From Acidobacteriaceae bacterium KBS 83 (GTDB lineage: Bacteria > Acidobacteriota > Terriglobia > Terriglobales > Acidobacteriaceae), in contig KB906738.1 in NCBI GenBank assembly GCA_000381585.1, forward strand, positions 310,001 to 374,000: 64,000 nucleotides of DNA, written 5' to 3'. The position numbers and the translations under genes were made by a program. The notes below the pieces were generated by a model that worked only from the letters and a program-made list of their open reading frames with translations, was not told the DNA's origin and made no database searches. Shown in pieces: positions 25,204 through 34,561 of this stretch (position 1 is its first letter; the number at the start of each line of letters is the position of its first letter).

Positions 25204-26355
25204 TTCCGCACCGGCCCGTTGAACAAGGACCGAATCATCAACTTCAACGGGCGCACGTTCTACGGCACCGGCTTCGATACAACCATTCCCCACAACACCA
25301 AGCTCGTGTCGCGCTCCGCGTATGCCTACACCAACGGCGATCACCTGAACACGGTGGACACACGTGCCCTGCGCCATTTCAAGACCGGAAACTGGAAGCA
25401 GACCGTGCTCTTCGGCTACGACTATCAGCACATCGGTATCCGTGAGACAGATGGCTTCGCTGCGGCGCCGGACATCAACATCTTTCATCCGGTCTATGGG
25501 CAGACCACGTTCCCGGACCTCTTCTACTACCTGAATAACAATTCGGTGCTGCAGCAGCAGGGCCTCTATGCTCAGGACCAGATCAAGTACCGCGACCACC
25601 TGGTCTTCACCCTGGGCGGCCGTCAGGACTTTGCGAAGAACAACATCACCAACTTCCTGAGCGACGGTCCGGACTTCTCCCATCGGGACGCACGCTTCAC
25701 GGGTCGCGCAGGAGTGACGTGGCTCAGCACATCCGGTATCACGCCCTACTTTGCATACTCAACCAGCTTCCTGCCGAATGCCGGCACCTTTATCTACAAC
25801 AGCACGACGAAGCAATCGACGGATCCGGCAAAACCAAGCGATTCACGTCAGATTGAAGGCGGGTTAAAGTTCCAGCCGCGTACGTGGACCAGTTTTATGA
25901 CGGCCTCGATCTTCCAGATCAACCAGACAAACGTCATCGTCGCGGACGCCGCATTTAACAACATTCAGGACGGCGAGGTGCGCTCGCGCGGAGTGGAACT
26001 GGAAAGCGTGGCGGCGCTGGGGCGCGGCCTCAACCTGCACGGCAGCTACACGCTGACCGCGACCAACACAATCAAAACCCTGCCGGGCGCAACACCCGAA
26101 ACAGATGCAAGTCTGGGCAAGTGGCTGCCCCAGACACCCCGCAACCAATTCTCCGCGATCGCGGATTACACGCAGCCAGAGGGGCGGTTTGCCGGACTCG
26201 GCGGGAACTTCGACGTGCGGTTTGTTGGAACGAATGCTGCGGATACAACGAACTCGTTCTTCGTCCCAAACTACACCCTGCTCGATGCCGGGTTGCGCTT
26301 CGGGTACAGGCATACGCTGTTCCGCGTGAACGCGACCAACGTCACCGACAAGCGA
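25204..26355 (+). pseudogene. TonB-dependent siderophore receptor, fragment of the beta-barrel
   Basis: The reading frame is open from just after a stop at 25201 but has no signal peptide, TonB box or plug domain; it begins inside the barrel (RTFYGTGFDTTIPHNTKLVSR). Visible barrel blocks include GYDYQHIGIRE, LYAQDQIKYRDHLVFTLGGRQDF, TPYFAYSTSFLPNAGTF and RSRGVELE. It stops at NATNVTDKR, normally followed by the last barrel strands and terminal Phe, and then runs into unrelated sequence in the wrong frame. Both ends are therefore missing. It is a relic of an outer-membrane ferric-siderophore receptor, probably with FhuA/FpvA-like barrel. Confidence 0.85.
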
Positions 26356-26608
26356 CGTTCTGCACCGCGACATTGTGCGGATCGACGCGACCAGTGGGCG
26401 CGTGATCAGCATCTGGCATTACGCCGAGAAACATTCCATCGGGGACTGGGTGATGTGGCTGATGCATCCCCTTCACTTCGGAACGCTGTCGGGAATGGCC
26501 GTGAAAATATTGTGGGCAGTCCTTGGCGTGTTGCTCGCGGTGCTGGCGGTCAGTGGGTTGCTGATGTATTGGAACCGCGCCCTGCGGCATATGCTGCGAC
26601 GAGCGTAA
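26351..26608 (+). pseudogene. PepSY-associated membrane protein, C-terminal fragment
   Basis: In the frame from about 26353 the sequence reads SDVLHRDIVRIDATSGRVIS then HYAEKHSIGDWVMWLMHPLHFGTLSG and a membrane helix ending GLLMYWNRALR. This is the last quarter of a PepSY-TM protein, which is normally encoded directly after a TonB-dependent siderophore receptor. The first three quarters are absent; the receptor fragment meets it at about 26351-26356. A deletion has thus fused the two genes out of frame. Confidence 0.85.
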
Positions 26609-26630
26609 ACTTTGCGCCTGATAACACGGC

Positions 26631-27104
26631 TTAAGTCCGTTCCATAAAGCTGCCCACGATGGCCGCGCATTTTTCCAGGAACTCTCGGTCTCGCGCAGAG
26701 AAGGCTCCAAGATCGTGGCTGTCGATGTCGATCTCACCCACCACCGCACCATGCGCGCGAATCGGAACGACAATCTCGGATCTGGTCTCGAGCGAGCAGG
26801 CAAGATACCGCGGATCGGAGACGACGTCATCCACAATGACCGAGACGTTCTCCGCGACAGCCGCTCCGCAGATTCCCGCGTTTACGGGGATGCGGACGTG
26901 CTCAGTTGGCGCTCCATGGAACGGGCCAAGCACAAGCATCTCCGGATCGTTGTCGTCGAGCATATAGAAGCCCGTCCAGTTGTAGTAGGGCAGCCGATTC
27001 GGAATGATCTCAACGATGAAACGTTGCAGATCCGTAAGAGTGGTCGCTTCCTTCGCAAATGTACTCACTTCGGAAAGAATCTGGGCGAATGCGGCTTCGG
27101 GCAT
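26631..27104 (-). CDS. GAF-domain protein, probable free methionine-(R)-sulfoxide reductase
   Basis: A 157-residue single GAF domain. It carries YYNWTGFYML, VNAGICGAAVAE (Cys79) and YLACSLETRSEIVVPI (Cys103). The two cysteines match positions used by free methionine-(R)-sulfoxide reductases (YebR/YtsP group), where one is catalytic and the other resolving; the third, dispensable cysteine of the E. coli enzyme is missing. It would reduce free Met-R-O in the cytoplasm. It could also be a plain sensory GAF protein. Confidence 0.8.
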   Translation of the reverse strand: MPEAAFAQILSEVSTFAKEATTLTDLQRFIVEIIPNRLPYYNWTGFYMLDDNDPEMLVLGPFHGAPTEHVRIPVNAGICGAAVAENVSVIVDDVVSDPRYLACSLETRSEIVVPIRAHGAVVGEIDIDSHDLGAFSARDREFLEKCAAIVGSFMERT

Positions 27105-27610
27105 GGCTCTATTCTGCGCCGCTGCACGAAACTAGAAAAACTTCAGCACCAGGATAGGGTCCGCGCAACCTGCGCATGCGCTCAGCAGACGAGAAAGGCC
27201 AGAAGCGTCACCAGATTCTGGAGATTCATTTCGTCGAACGAAAGCGCCAGATTGGCGGTTTCTTTGAAGAACTGCTGACCGTGGGATGCGAAGACCAGCC
27301 CTCATAAGGAAGACCAGTCCTCCTAAGTCGGACTACTTGGAGCCATATTTACGCTCGACTCGGCTCTAGTGAATCGACACTTTGCGCATCGACTGGAAGT
27401 TGAATCGGGAGTGGCCCGCCAGCAGGGTGGACGAGTACTATGGCGGCAAGGTGAGAGCTGCGCATTGACCTCCGTCTGCCTCTGGGGTCGCAGACGGCAC
27501 CGGGTCCCTTCTGTCACGTTTTTTCGGTGGCCCTTCTGGACTACGACACATTGAATGAAACATCGGGCCAGTGAGGCTCTCTCCGCCATTTTTTCCGAGG
27601 AGATATTCAC
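27105..27610. other. 506-bp intergenic region
   Basis: No convincing gene is seen. A short minus-strand open stretch (about 27182-27301) reads HGQQFFKETANLALSFDEMN followed by LQNLVTLLAFLVC and a stop. It looks protein-like and may be the tail of a lost gene, but it has no start and is preceded by a stop codon. The right end contains the AGGAG ribosome site for the SBP56 gene. Confidence 0.4.
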
Positions 27611-29020
27611 ATGCCTATGATGCGTCCGGACCCAACGTTTTATCCGTCACCCGCAATGGCGATGCAAGCCCCGCCAGAACGCCTCGCTTATGTCGCGCTG
27701 CTCAACGTCGGCAAGAACGGCGAGCACGACGCCATGGGCGTCATTGATCTCGATCCGAGTTCCTCCGAGTATGGTCGGCTCGTCGGGCAGGTTGATTTTG
27801 GCCGTGGTGATAATGAGTTGCATCACTTCGGCTGGAACGCGTGCAGCGCATGCCTCTGCCCGCAGGCTTCGCATGCTCACATGGAGCGTCGCTACCTGAT
27901 CGTGCCGGGCATCGGGTCATCCCGGATTTACATTCTGGACACGAAGCCGAATCCCAAACAGCCGAAGATCGTGAAAGTGATCGAGCCCGAAGAGTTCATA
28001 CAGAAGACCGGCTATACATCGCCCCATACGTTTCACTGCGGACCAGATGCCGTCTACGGCAGCGCCCTCGGATCAGCCAGCGGAGACGGTCCCGGTGGCA
28101 TCTTCCTGATGGACCCAAACACATTTGAGCTGAAGGGCCAATGGGAGAAGGATCGTGGCCCACAGCAATTGGCTTACGACTTCTGGTGGCACCTGGGACA
28201 CGACACGATGATCACCTCCGAATGGGGCACGCCGAACATGGTAAAGAACGGCATCAACCCGGAGTTGCTGCTGGCCGGCAAGTACGGCCACAAAATTCAC
28301 ATTTGGGACTTGGACAAGCGCACTCATCTGCAGGAGATTGACCTCGGTCCGGAGCAACAGTGGGTGCTCGAACTGCGGCCCTCTCACGATCCCAATAAGA
28401 CCTACGGTTTCGCCAGCGTCGGTGTTTCGCTCAAGGACCTTTCTGCCTCCATCTGGATGTGGTATCGCGAGGAAGGCGCCAACGGCAAATGGGCAGTCCG
28501 CAAGGTGATTGAGATTCCCGCCGAACCCGCCGATCCGGAAAGCCTTCCGCCATTGCTGAAAGGCTTCAAGGCAGTGCCGCCCGTGATAACGGACATCAAC
28601 CTCTCACTCGACGACCGCTTCCTCTATGTTTCGTGCTGGTGCACCGGCGAGTTCATCCAGTACGACGTCTCCGATCCCGCTAACCCCAAGAAGACGGGCT
28701 CAGTGCACCTCGGCGGAATCGTTCGCCGTGCTGCTCATCCGAGCAAGCCCAACCAGCCACTCAACGGCGGTCCGCAAATGGTCGAGATCAGCCGCGACGG
28801 CAAGCGGGTCTACTTCACCAACTCGCTCTACGCTCCTTGGGACGAGCAGATCTATCCCGACGGGTTAAAGAGCTGGATGGTAAAGCTCGACGTGGACCCG
28901 AAGGGCGGAATGAAGCTTGATGAAAAATTCTTCGTCGAGTTCGACGGGCTACGCGCGCACCAGGTTCGGCTCGACGGCGGCGACGCTTCATCGGATTCCT
29001 ACTGCTACTCGGAGGCGTAA
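27611..29020 (+). CDS. Selenium-binding protein (SBP56/methanethiol oxidase family)
   Basis: A 469-residue beta-propeller protein homologous to human SELENBP1, for which methanethiol oxidase activity (to H2S, H2O2 and formaldehyde) is established. Visible family blocks: HHFGWNACSACLCPQASHAHMERR with a CSAC motif, TPHTFH-like SPHTFHCGPDAVYGS, DFWWHLGHDTMITSEWG, DINLSLDDRFLYVSCWCTGE, and the C-terminal RAHQVRLDGGD. The His and Cys residues of the expected metal site are present. AGGAG precedes the ATG by eight bases. It overlaps the next gene by one base. Confidence 0.92.
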   Translation: MPMMRPDPTFYPSPAMAMQAPPERLAYVALLNVGKNGEHDAMGVIDLDPSSSEYGRLVGQVDFGRGDNELHHFGWNACSACLCPQASHAHMERRYLIVPGIGSSRIYILDTKPNPKQPKIVKVIEPEEFIQKTGYTSPHTFHCGPDAVYGSALGSASGDGPGGIFLMDPNTFELKGQWEKDRGPQQLAYDFWWHLGHDTMITSEWGTPNMVKNGINPELLLAGKYGHKIHIWDLDKRTHLQEIDLGPEQQWVLELRPSHDPNKTYGFASVGVSLKDLSASIWMWYREEGANGKWAVRKVIEIPAEPADPESLPPLLKGFKAVPPVITDINLSLDDRFLYVSCWCTGEFIQYDVSDPANPKKTGSVHLGGIVRRAAHPSKPNQPLNGGPQMVEISRDGKRVYFTNSLYAPWDEQIYPDGLKSWMVKLDVDPKGGMKLDEKFFVEFDGLRAHQVRLDGGDASSDSYCYSEA

Positions 29021-29682
29021 TGACGCATGCCCAGATGGGCTCGACGATGGGCTCAACGGCGTTGTGGCTCATGCTGCTCCTCGGCGCCTACCACGGAATC
29101 AACCCCGCAATGGGATGGCTCTTCGCGGTAGCGCTGGGGATGCAGGAGCGCAAAGGCAGTGCAGTTGCCAGAGCGCTCGTCCCCATCGCGCTGGGCCATG
29201 CGTTGGCCATCGGCATCGTTGTTCTGGCGGCAGCGTTTCTCGGCATGGCGCTGCCGCTCAAGGCGATCCGCTATCCCGTCGCTGCAATCCTGGTCGGTCT
29301 TGGGATCTTCTCTCTGGTACGGCACTATCACCCGCGCTGGGTCCGCATGCGGGTGGGCTTCCGCGACCTGACGCTCTGGTCGTTTCTGATGGCCTCGGCA
29401 CATGGCGCAGGCTTGATGGTAGTGCCGGTCCTGCTGGGCAGCAGCACGGTCGAAGCGGCGGAGCAGATGGCAGGCCACCACCATATGGCCGCGACCACTC
29501 CTCTCGCGGCCCTACTCGCCACTGCAGTCCATACGACGGGCTATCTTGTGGTCACGGGAGTCGTCGCGTGGGTGGTCTATAACAAGTTCGGCCTCGCGAT
29601 TCTTCGCAAGGCTTGGCTCAACCTCAACCTGATATGGGCGGTAGCGCTCGTAGTCACCGGCCTGGTCACCTTGGCGATGTGA
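29020..29682 (+). CDS. Polytopic membrane protein coupled to SBP56
   Basis: A 220-residue protein with about six membrane helices and two His-rich features: GAYHGINPAMGWLF in the first helix and a HHHMAATTP loop near 155. The first motif recalls the HGxxPxH-type signatures of HupE/UreH/RcnA metal or sulfur transporters. The second helix group has IALGHALAIGIVVLAAAFLG, also like that superfamily. A role in metal supply to, or thiol/sulfide export for, the SBP56 enzyme is inferred from the one-base overlap with it. Substrate unproven. Confidence 0.75.
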   Translation: MTHAQMGSTMGSTALWLMLLLGAYHGINPAMGWLFAVALGMQERKGSAVARALVPIALGHALAIGIVVLAAAFLGMALPLKAIRYPVAAILVGLGIFSLVRHYHPRWVRMRVGFRDLTLWSFLMASAHGAGLMVVPVLLGSSTVEAAEQMAGHHHMAATTPLAALLATAVHTTGYLVVTGVVAWVVYNKFGLAILRKAWLNLNLIWAVALVVTGLVTLAM

Positions 29683-29722
29683 TGGCGAGTCGCACCTTTC
29701 GCAACACGCCCAACCTTCGTCG

Positions 29723-30607
29723 TCATTCCTTGAGGCGAAGCGTATCGATCAGCGCAGCAAGAGCTGCGGGTTGATTGCGACGACTTGGGTAATACAGAAA
29801 ATACCCGGGAAACGTTGGGCACCAGTCCCGCAATACTTGAACCAGATGTCCCTTAGCAATCCTCTCCCGCACGGTTTCCTCCATCGCAGTCCCGATGCCG
29901 ATGCCCTTCAGCACTGCCTGTATGACGAGGTCTGGATCGTCGAACGTCGCCGGTCCTCGCGGATTTACCGTGACGGCTTTCCGGCCCTTTTCGAACTCCC
30001 AACGGTATACGCCGCTGCTGAAACGAAAGCCGATACAAGCGTGGTCCTTTAGATCGCGTGGATCCCCTGGGATGCTGTGGGACTTGAAGTATTCCGGTGA
30101 GCCGACCACGGCAAGGCGCAGGTCCTTGCTGACGCGGACGGCAATCATGTCTCGTTGAATGAATTCGCCGATGTGAATGCCGGCGTCATATTCCTGAGCC
30201 ACAAGATCGACCGGGTCGTTCGACGAAGTAACTTCGAGAACGATCTCCGGATACGTGTGCGCGAATCGCGCCAGCTTCGGCAAGAGCACGAGATAGGACG
30301 CCGTGCGTGAAAGGACAAGGCGAATACGTCCTGCGGGCCGTTCCCTCAGCTTTCGCGCCTCCGCCAACGATCGCTCAATGCGCTCCAGGGCGGGCACAAG
30401 TTCGTCCAGGAGAGCATTCCCCGCTGCGGTCGGCGAAACGCTCCGCGTCGTGCGAGCCAGCAGTTGCAGACCTAACTTCTTCTCAAGACCTCGAATGGTG
30501 TGGCTGAGTGCTGATTGAGAGACACCGAGCCGTGCGCCGGCACGCGTGAAACTACGTTCTTCAGCAACCACCGCAAACGTCGCCAGTTCACTCAGATCGC
30601 TTTTCAT
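29723..30607 (-). CDS. LysR-family transcriptional regulator
   Basis: A 294-residue LTTR. The N-terminal HTH reads LATFAVVAEERSFTRAGARLGVSQSALSHTIRGLEKKLG, followed by a periplasmic-binding-like effector domain (GRIRLVLSRTASYLVLLPKLARFAHTYPEIVLEV ... DAGIHIGEF). The domain style matches the LTTRs that act on oxidoreductases. It is divergent from an aldo/keto reductase gene, its probable target. A perfect 15-bp palindrome covers its own start codon. Confidence 0.9.
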   Translation of the reverse strand: MKSDLSELATFAVVAEERSFTRAGARLGVSQSALSHTIRGLEKKLGLQLLARTTRSVSPTAAGNALLDELVPALERIERSLAEARKLRERPAGRIRLVLSRTASYLVLLPKLARFAHTYPEIVLEVTSSNDPVDLVAQEYDAGIHIGEFIQRDMIAVRVSKDLRLAVVGSPEYFKSHSIPGDPRDLKDHACIGFRFSSGVYRWEFEKGRKAVTVNPRGPATFDDPDLVIQAVLKGIGIGTAMEETVRERIAKGHLVQVLRDWCPTFPGYFLYYPSRRNQPAALAALIDTLRLKE

Positions 30608-30617
30608 GATTCATGAA
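30603..30617. promoter_or_regulatory. LysR-type palindrome over the regulator start codon
   Basis: TTCATGA-T-TCATGAA is a perfect inverted repeat containing the T-N11-A pattern of LysR binding sites. It overlaps the lysR start codon (complement of 30605-30607). Binding here would repress lysR and could activate the divergent aldo/keto reductase. Confidence 0.5.
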
Positions 30618-30774
30618 TATTGCTCATAACTGTATGCCGTTGCAACCTACTAGTCTCATAAGCCATGCGACAACTAGACTCAAATTCAGTCGGCCGTTCG
30701 AGTTTCCGTGAACCGAGGCGGCTTGCAGGATCGGTCATCGCGCTAAGCCGGGATTCTCCCGATTGCAGCAGTGA

Positions 30775-31797
<1,023 letters not shown>

Positions 31798-31821
31798 TTC
31801 AATAGAAGTTCGCTGTTTGAG

Positions 31822-31850
31822 AGGGCTCCTTGTTTTCGGGAGCCCTTTTC
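31822..31850 (+). terminator. Rho-independent terminator of the aldo/keto reductase gene
   Basis: AGGGCTCC (31822-31829) pairs with GGAGCCCT (31839-31846) and is followed by a short T run (31846-31849). Confidence 0.8.
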
Positions 31851-31900
31851 GGTACAGAATCCGCTGTACCGATAGGCGAAGAGAACTGGGCGGATATTGG

Positions 31901-32278
31901 CTATTCGCTAAAGGGAACACCATACGCAAGCTGGGCGCTTCGAGGCGGCCTCTTTTGTACGTCGATGATGTGAATCCGCCTGCCCATAGCCCTCCATACA
32001 CCAAGAGCTGCCGCATTCATGTACAGAAGGCGAACCTGCTCACGGCTCTTGCCGCGTTCGCTATACACGCTGATGGATCGCAGGAGTTCCGTCTGTTCCG
32101 AGTTGATCAGGTACGGTCCCATGCTGATGGCCGGCGAATTTTGAAGATCCTGCACATCGTTGGCTGTTTGCGCGATCGTTCCGTAAGTGAAAGTGTTCTT
32201 TGGATGATGTGAGGTAAGTAGCAGCAGCAGATCGTTGGATGTAGGGCTGTAAGTCTCCCTCGTACCGAATTCAGTCAT
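31901..32278 (-). CDS. Hypothetical protein
   Basis: A 125-residue open frame starting MTEFGTRETYSPTSNDLLLL. No domain is recognised and no membrane or signal segment is seen. It overlaps the end of the upstream zinc-ribbon gene by eight bases, which is the main support for its being real. The amino-acid composition is ordinary. It may be spurious. Confidence 0.35.
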   Translation of the reverse strand: MTEFGTRETYSPTSNDLLLLLTSHHPKNTFTYGTIAQTANDVQDLQNSPAISMGPYLINSEQTELLRSISVYSERGKSREQVRLLYMNAAALGVWRAMGRRIHIIDVQKRPPRSAQLAYGVPFSE

Positions 32279-32519
32279 GGGACACCACTCCCGACCTCAC
32301 AAACCAGTAGTAGCGCCGCCAGCAGATAGCGCAACGCACGCGCCGAAGGGCGAAGACGTGCAACATCCTGTCGAAGGGAGTCGGCTCACTTCCGCTGAAG
32401 TGGATGGAAGTGCAGAAAGGGCACTCCCGGTGCAACCAAATCATTCTTGGAAGCCAGACAGGTCGTCGCAGCCTCAATGTCCACTCGACGAGCGTATGGG
32501 CAGCACGAATTCGCTGCAA
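32271..32519 (-). CDS. Small zinc-ribbon protein
   Basis: An 82-residue frame whose central part, ECPFCTSIHFSGSEP then FDRMLHVFALRRVRCAICWRRYYWF, has two CxxC pairs (Cys33/36 and Cys63/66) separated by a basic-hydrophobic segment. This is the layout of small acidobacterial zinc-ribbon proteins of unknown function. The first 28 residues are not conserved in type, so the true start may be a later codon such as the Met at 26. Confidence 0.55.
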   Translation of the reverse strand: MQRIRAAHTLVEWTLRLRRPVWLPRMIWLHRECPFCTSIHFSGSEPTPFDRMLHVFALRRVRCAICWRRYYWFVRSGVVSHD

Positions 32520-32683
32520 GGCTTCAACGGCTCTTGGGAGCTTCCGCTGGCGGTGCCGATGTTGTCGGCATCGACCGAAAAGTGCTCAGCAGGAATTTGC
32601 CCCATGGTTGAGCCCCGCAGAATATGATGCTTTCTCAGTTTTGCGGCAAGGTGATTCTTAACGTCAGCTTTCTTGATCAGCAT
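32474..32683 (-). CDS. Small hypothetical protein
   Basis: 69 residues beginning MLIKKADVKNHLAAKLRKHH. A GGAG lies five bases before the ATG on the coding strand, a good ribosome site. It overlaps the zinc-ribbon frame by 46 bases, so one of the two starts is probably further downstream. No domain is recognised. Confidence 0.4.
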   Translation of the reverse strand: MLIKKADVKNHLAAKLRKHHILRGSTMGQIPAEHFSVDADNIGTASGSSQEPLKPCSEFVLPIRSSSGH

Positions 32684-32990
32684 GATGGCTCCAGTTTCTG
32701 TCGCTTGCGTGAAAGGTGCTCGTCTGGAGCGAAGCGTTCAAAGCTGGAGGCGAGAAAAAGAAGGTCCTGCCACAAGCATACGCTCTTCGGTGATTGAGCG
32801 TTCCAGCGTTATTCAAGGCAGATTATTCGGCAAATATTGATGGCTTGTGTGTCGCGAAAAAGTAGCGACTTATCTTGCGTCGCATAGCGACTACATCTAG
32901 CTGCAACCTTGGAGGCGGCAGACATAAGATTGGAGACCTACCAACGGAGCCCCTCGAAGATGCTCCGAACATCTCAAAAGGAGAATCGTC
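32684..32990. other. 307-bp intergenic region
   Basis: Divergent promoter region between a small minus-strand gene and the DUF1348 gene. I see no repeat, RNA gene or clear promoter. The right end carries AAGGAG at a good distance from the DUF1348 start. Confidence 0.4.
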
Positions 32991-33467
32991 ATGGCGACTT
33001 CTACGCAGCCTTCGCTTGTTCCGCCCTTTACTCGGGAGAGCGCAATTCTCAAGGTGAGGAAGGCCGAGGACAACTGGAATTCGCGCAATCCTCACCAGGT
33101 TTCGCTGGGATACACACCGGATAGCATCTGGCGAAATCGTGCTGAATTTATTCACGGGCGCGAGGAGATCGTCCGGTTCCTGACGCGCAAATGGCATCGG
33201 GAGCTTGACTATCGACTCATTAAGGAACTCTGGGCATTCGATAACAGCCGCATTGCTGTTCGTTTTGCATACGAGTATCACGATGACAGCGGACAATGGT
33301 ATCGCGCCTACGGGAACGAAAACTGGGAATTTGCAGACGATGGATTGATGCATCACCGGCATGCCAGCATCAACGATCTGCGGATCACCGAAGCAGACCG
33401 GCTGTATTTCTGGCCGCTGGGACGCCGGCCTGACGACCACGCCGGCCTCAGCGATCTCGGTCTATGA
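32991..33467 (+). CDS. DUF1348 family NTF2-like protein
   Basis: A 158-residue NTF2-fold protein. [63 protein letters not shown], and [23 protein letters not shown] are signature blocks of DUF1348. The reaction is unknown. AAGGAG is seven bases upstream of the ATG. It ends four bases from a convergent DoxX gene. Confidence 0.9.
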   Translation: MATSTQPSLVPPFTRESAILKVRKAEDNWNSRNPHQVSLGYTPDSIWRNRAEFIHGREEIVRFLTRKWHRELDYRLIKELWAFDNSRIAVRFAYEYHDDSGQWYRAYGNENWEFADDGLMHHRHASINDLRITEADRLYFWPLGRRPDDHAGLSDLGL

Positions 33468-33471
33468 GTCA

Positions 33472-33864
33472 TCAACCGGGACCAAGTCGGCGGGATGGCG
33501 GACGAAGCGCCCAGGACGCAACTGTAACGCCCGTCATTACGATCGGGTATGCCATCGTACCCGCACTGATCAACCCCGCGGCCGATAGCGATGCAACGGC
33601 GCCCGTCAAGTCGAAGAACACACCGGCGTAGGCCCACTCCTTGAGTCGGGGAAACCGCGGAATGACCAGCGCGATAGCGCCGAGCAGTTTCCAGATCCCC
33701 AGGATGATCAGGAAATAGAGAGGATAGCCCAACCGTTCGATGAGACCGCGAACCTGGGGCACTCGCAAGATATCCCATACGCCTCCCATAGCTAGTTCGA
33801 AGACGACCAATGCGGTGGTCACCCAGTAAGCAATGACGTGACCGCGCGAATTGAAGTTAGTCAT
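33472..33864 (-). CDS. DoxX-like membrane protein
   Basis: A 130-residue protein with four membrane helices. GYPLYFLIILGIWKLLGAIALVIPRFPRLKEWAYAGVFFDLTGA is the DoxX-like (DUF6640-type) core. Family members are associated with thiosulfate or quinone redox or have no known activity. It is convergent with the DUF1348 gene. Confidence 0.87.
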   Translation of the reverse strand: MTNFNSRGHVIAYWVTTALVVFELAMGGVWDILRVPQVRGLIERLGYPLYFLIILGIWKLLGAIALVIPRFPRLKEWAYAGVFFDLTGAVASLSAAGLISAGTMAYPIVMTGVTVASWALRPPSRRLGPG

Positions 33865-34094
33865 GGCGTTGATCTCTATTAGCCGATTTCAGAAGCAGAG
33901 TATCGTCTGTATAGCCCGTGATCCAATCGCAATTGGGAACTCACCGTTCAGTCCAGCCAACTTTTCGAGCGGTCGGTTATGATTTCTCCTGCCAAATCAA
34001 CCGCGATCCGACTCCAACTTCACCCGCGTGCTCCAGCAGGATACCCAACAAGAGACATCATGGAGTGCCGCCTGTTCAATACGAGAACAATGAG

Positions 34095-34532
34095 ATGACA
34101 ATCGCAACTGACCTCTTGCAGCAACACATCCAAACGCTGGTTGACGACAATGCGCGATGGCAGACGCTGATCGCCGATGACATTTTGTGGGAACTCGCCT
34201 ATGCGCCTTCGCTTGGCCATCCGGCGCAACTGGCGGGGCGGAAGGAAGCGGTTCGTCACGCAACCTGGTTTGTCGGTGCAGTGGAGAACTTCCGCTTCTC
34301 TGACCTCAATATCTATGCCTTGGCCGATGCGCAAGGCGCAGTCGCCGAGGTCAAGGGTGAGGGGCTCATTAAGTCCACGGGCCGCATGTATCGCCAGGAT
34401 TATGTGGTCTTCCTGCGAGCTGCGCACGGCAAGATCGCGTTCCTGAGGGAATATTTTGATCCGGTGCGCGCTGCCCAGGCACTGGACACACCGATTCTCG
34501 GACAACTGATTGCGGAAGGTCCCGCAAGTTGA
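34095..34532 (+). CDS. SnoaL/NTF2-like protein
   Basis: A 145-residue NTF2-fold protein: LLQQHIQTLVDDNARWQTLIADDILWELAYAPSLGHPAQLAGR, then GEGLIKSTGRMYRQDYVVFLRAAHGKIAFLREYFDPVRAAQAL. The C-terminal REYFDPVRAAQAL is typical of SnoaL-like ketosteroid-isomerase relatives. Substrate unknown. The ATG at 34095 is the family-type start; an in-frame extension to 33918 has no similarity. Confidence 0.85.
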   Translation: MTIATDLLQQHIQTLVDDNARWQTLIADDILWELAYAPSLGHPAQLAGRKEAVRHATWFVGAVENFRFSDLNIYALADAQGAVAEVKGEGLIKSTGRMYRQDYVVFLRAAHGKIAFLREYFDPVRAAQALDTPILGQLIAEGPAS

Positions 34533-34561
34533 CCGTTATCTTCTTGGGACGACATATGCCG

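Noticed and set aside
27182-27303. Minus-strand fragment HGQQFFKETANLALSF with following residues
   Set aside because: It looks protein-like but is only about 39 codons, has a stop directly upstream and no ATG; too weak to call a gene or a named relic.
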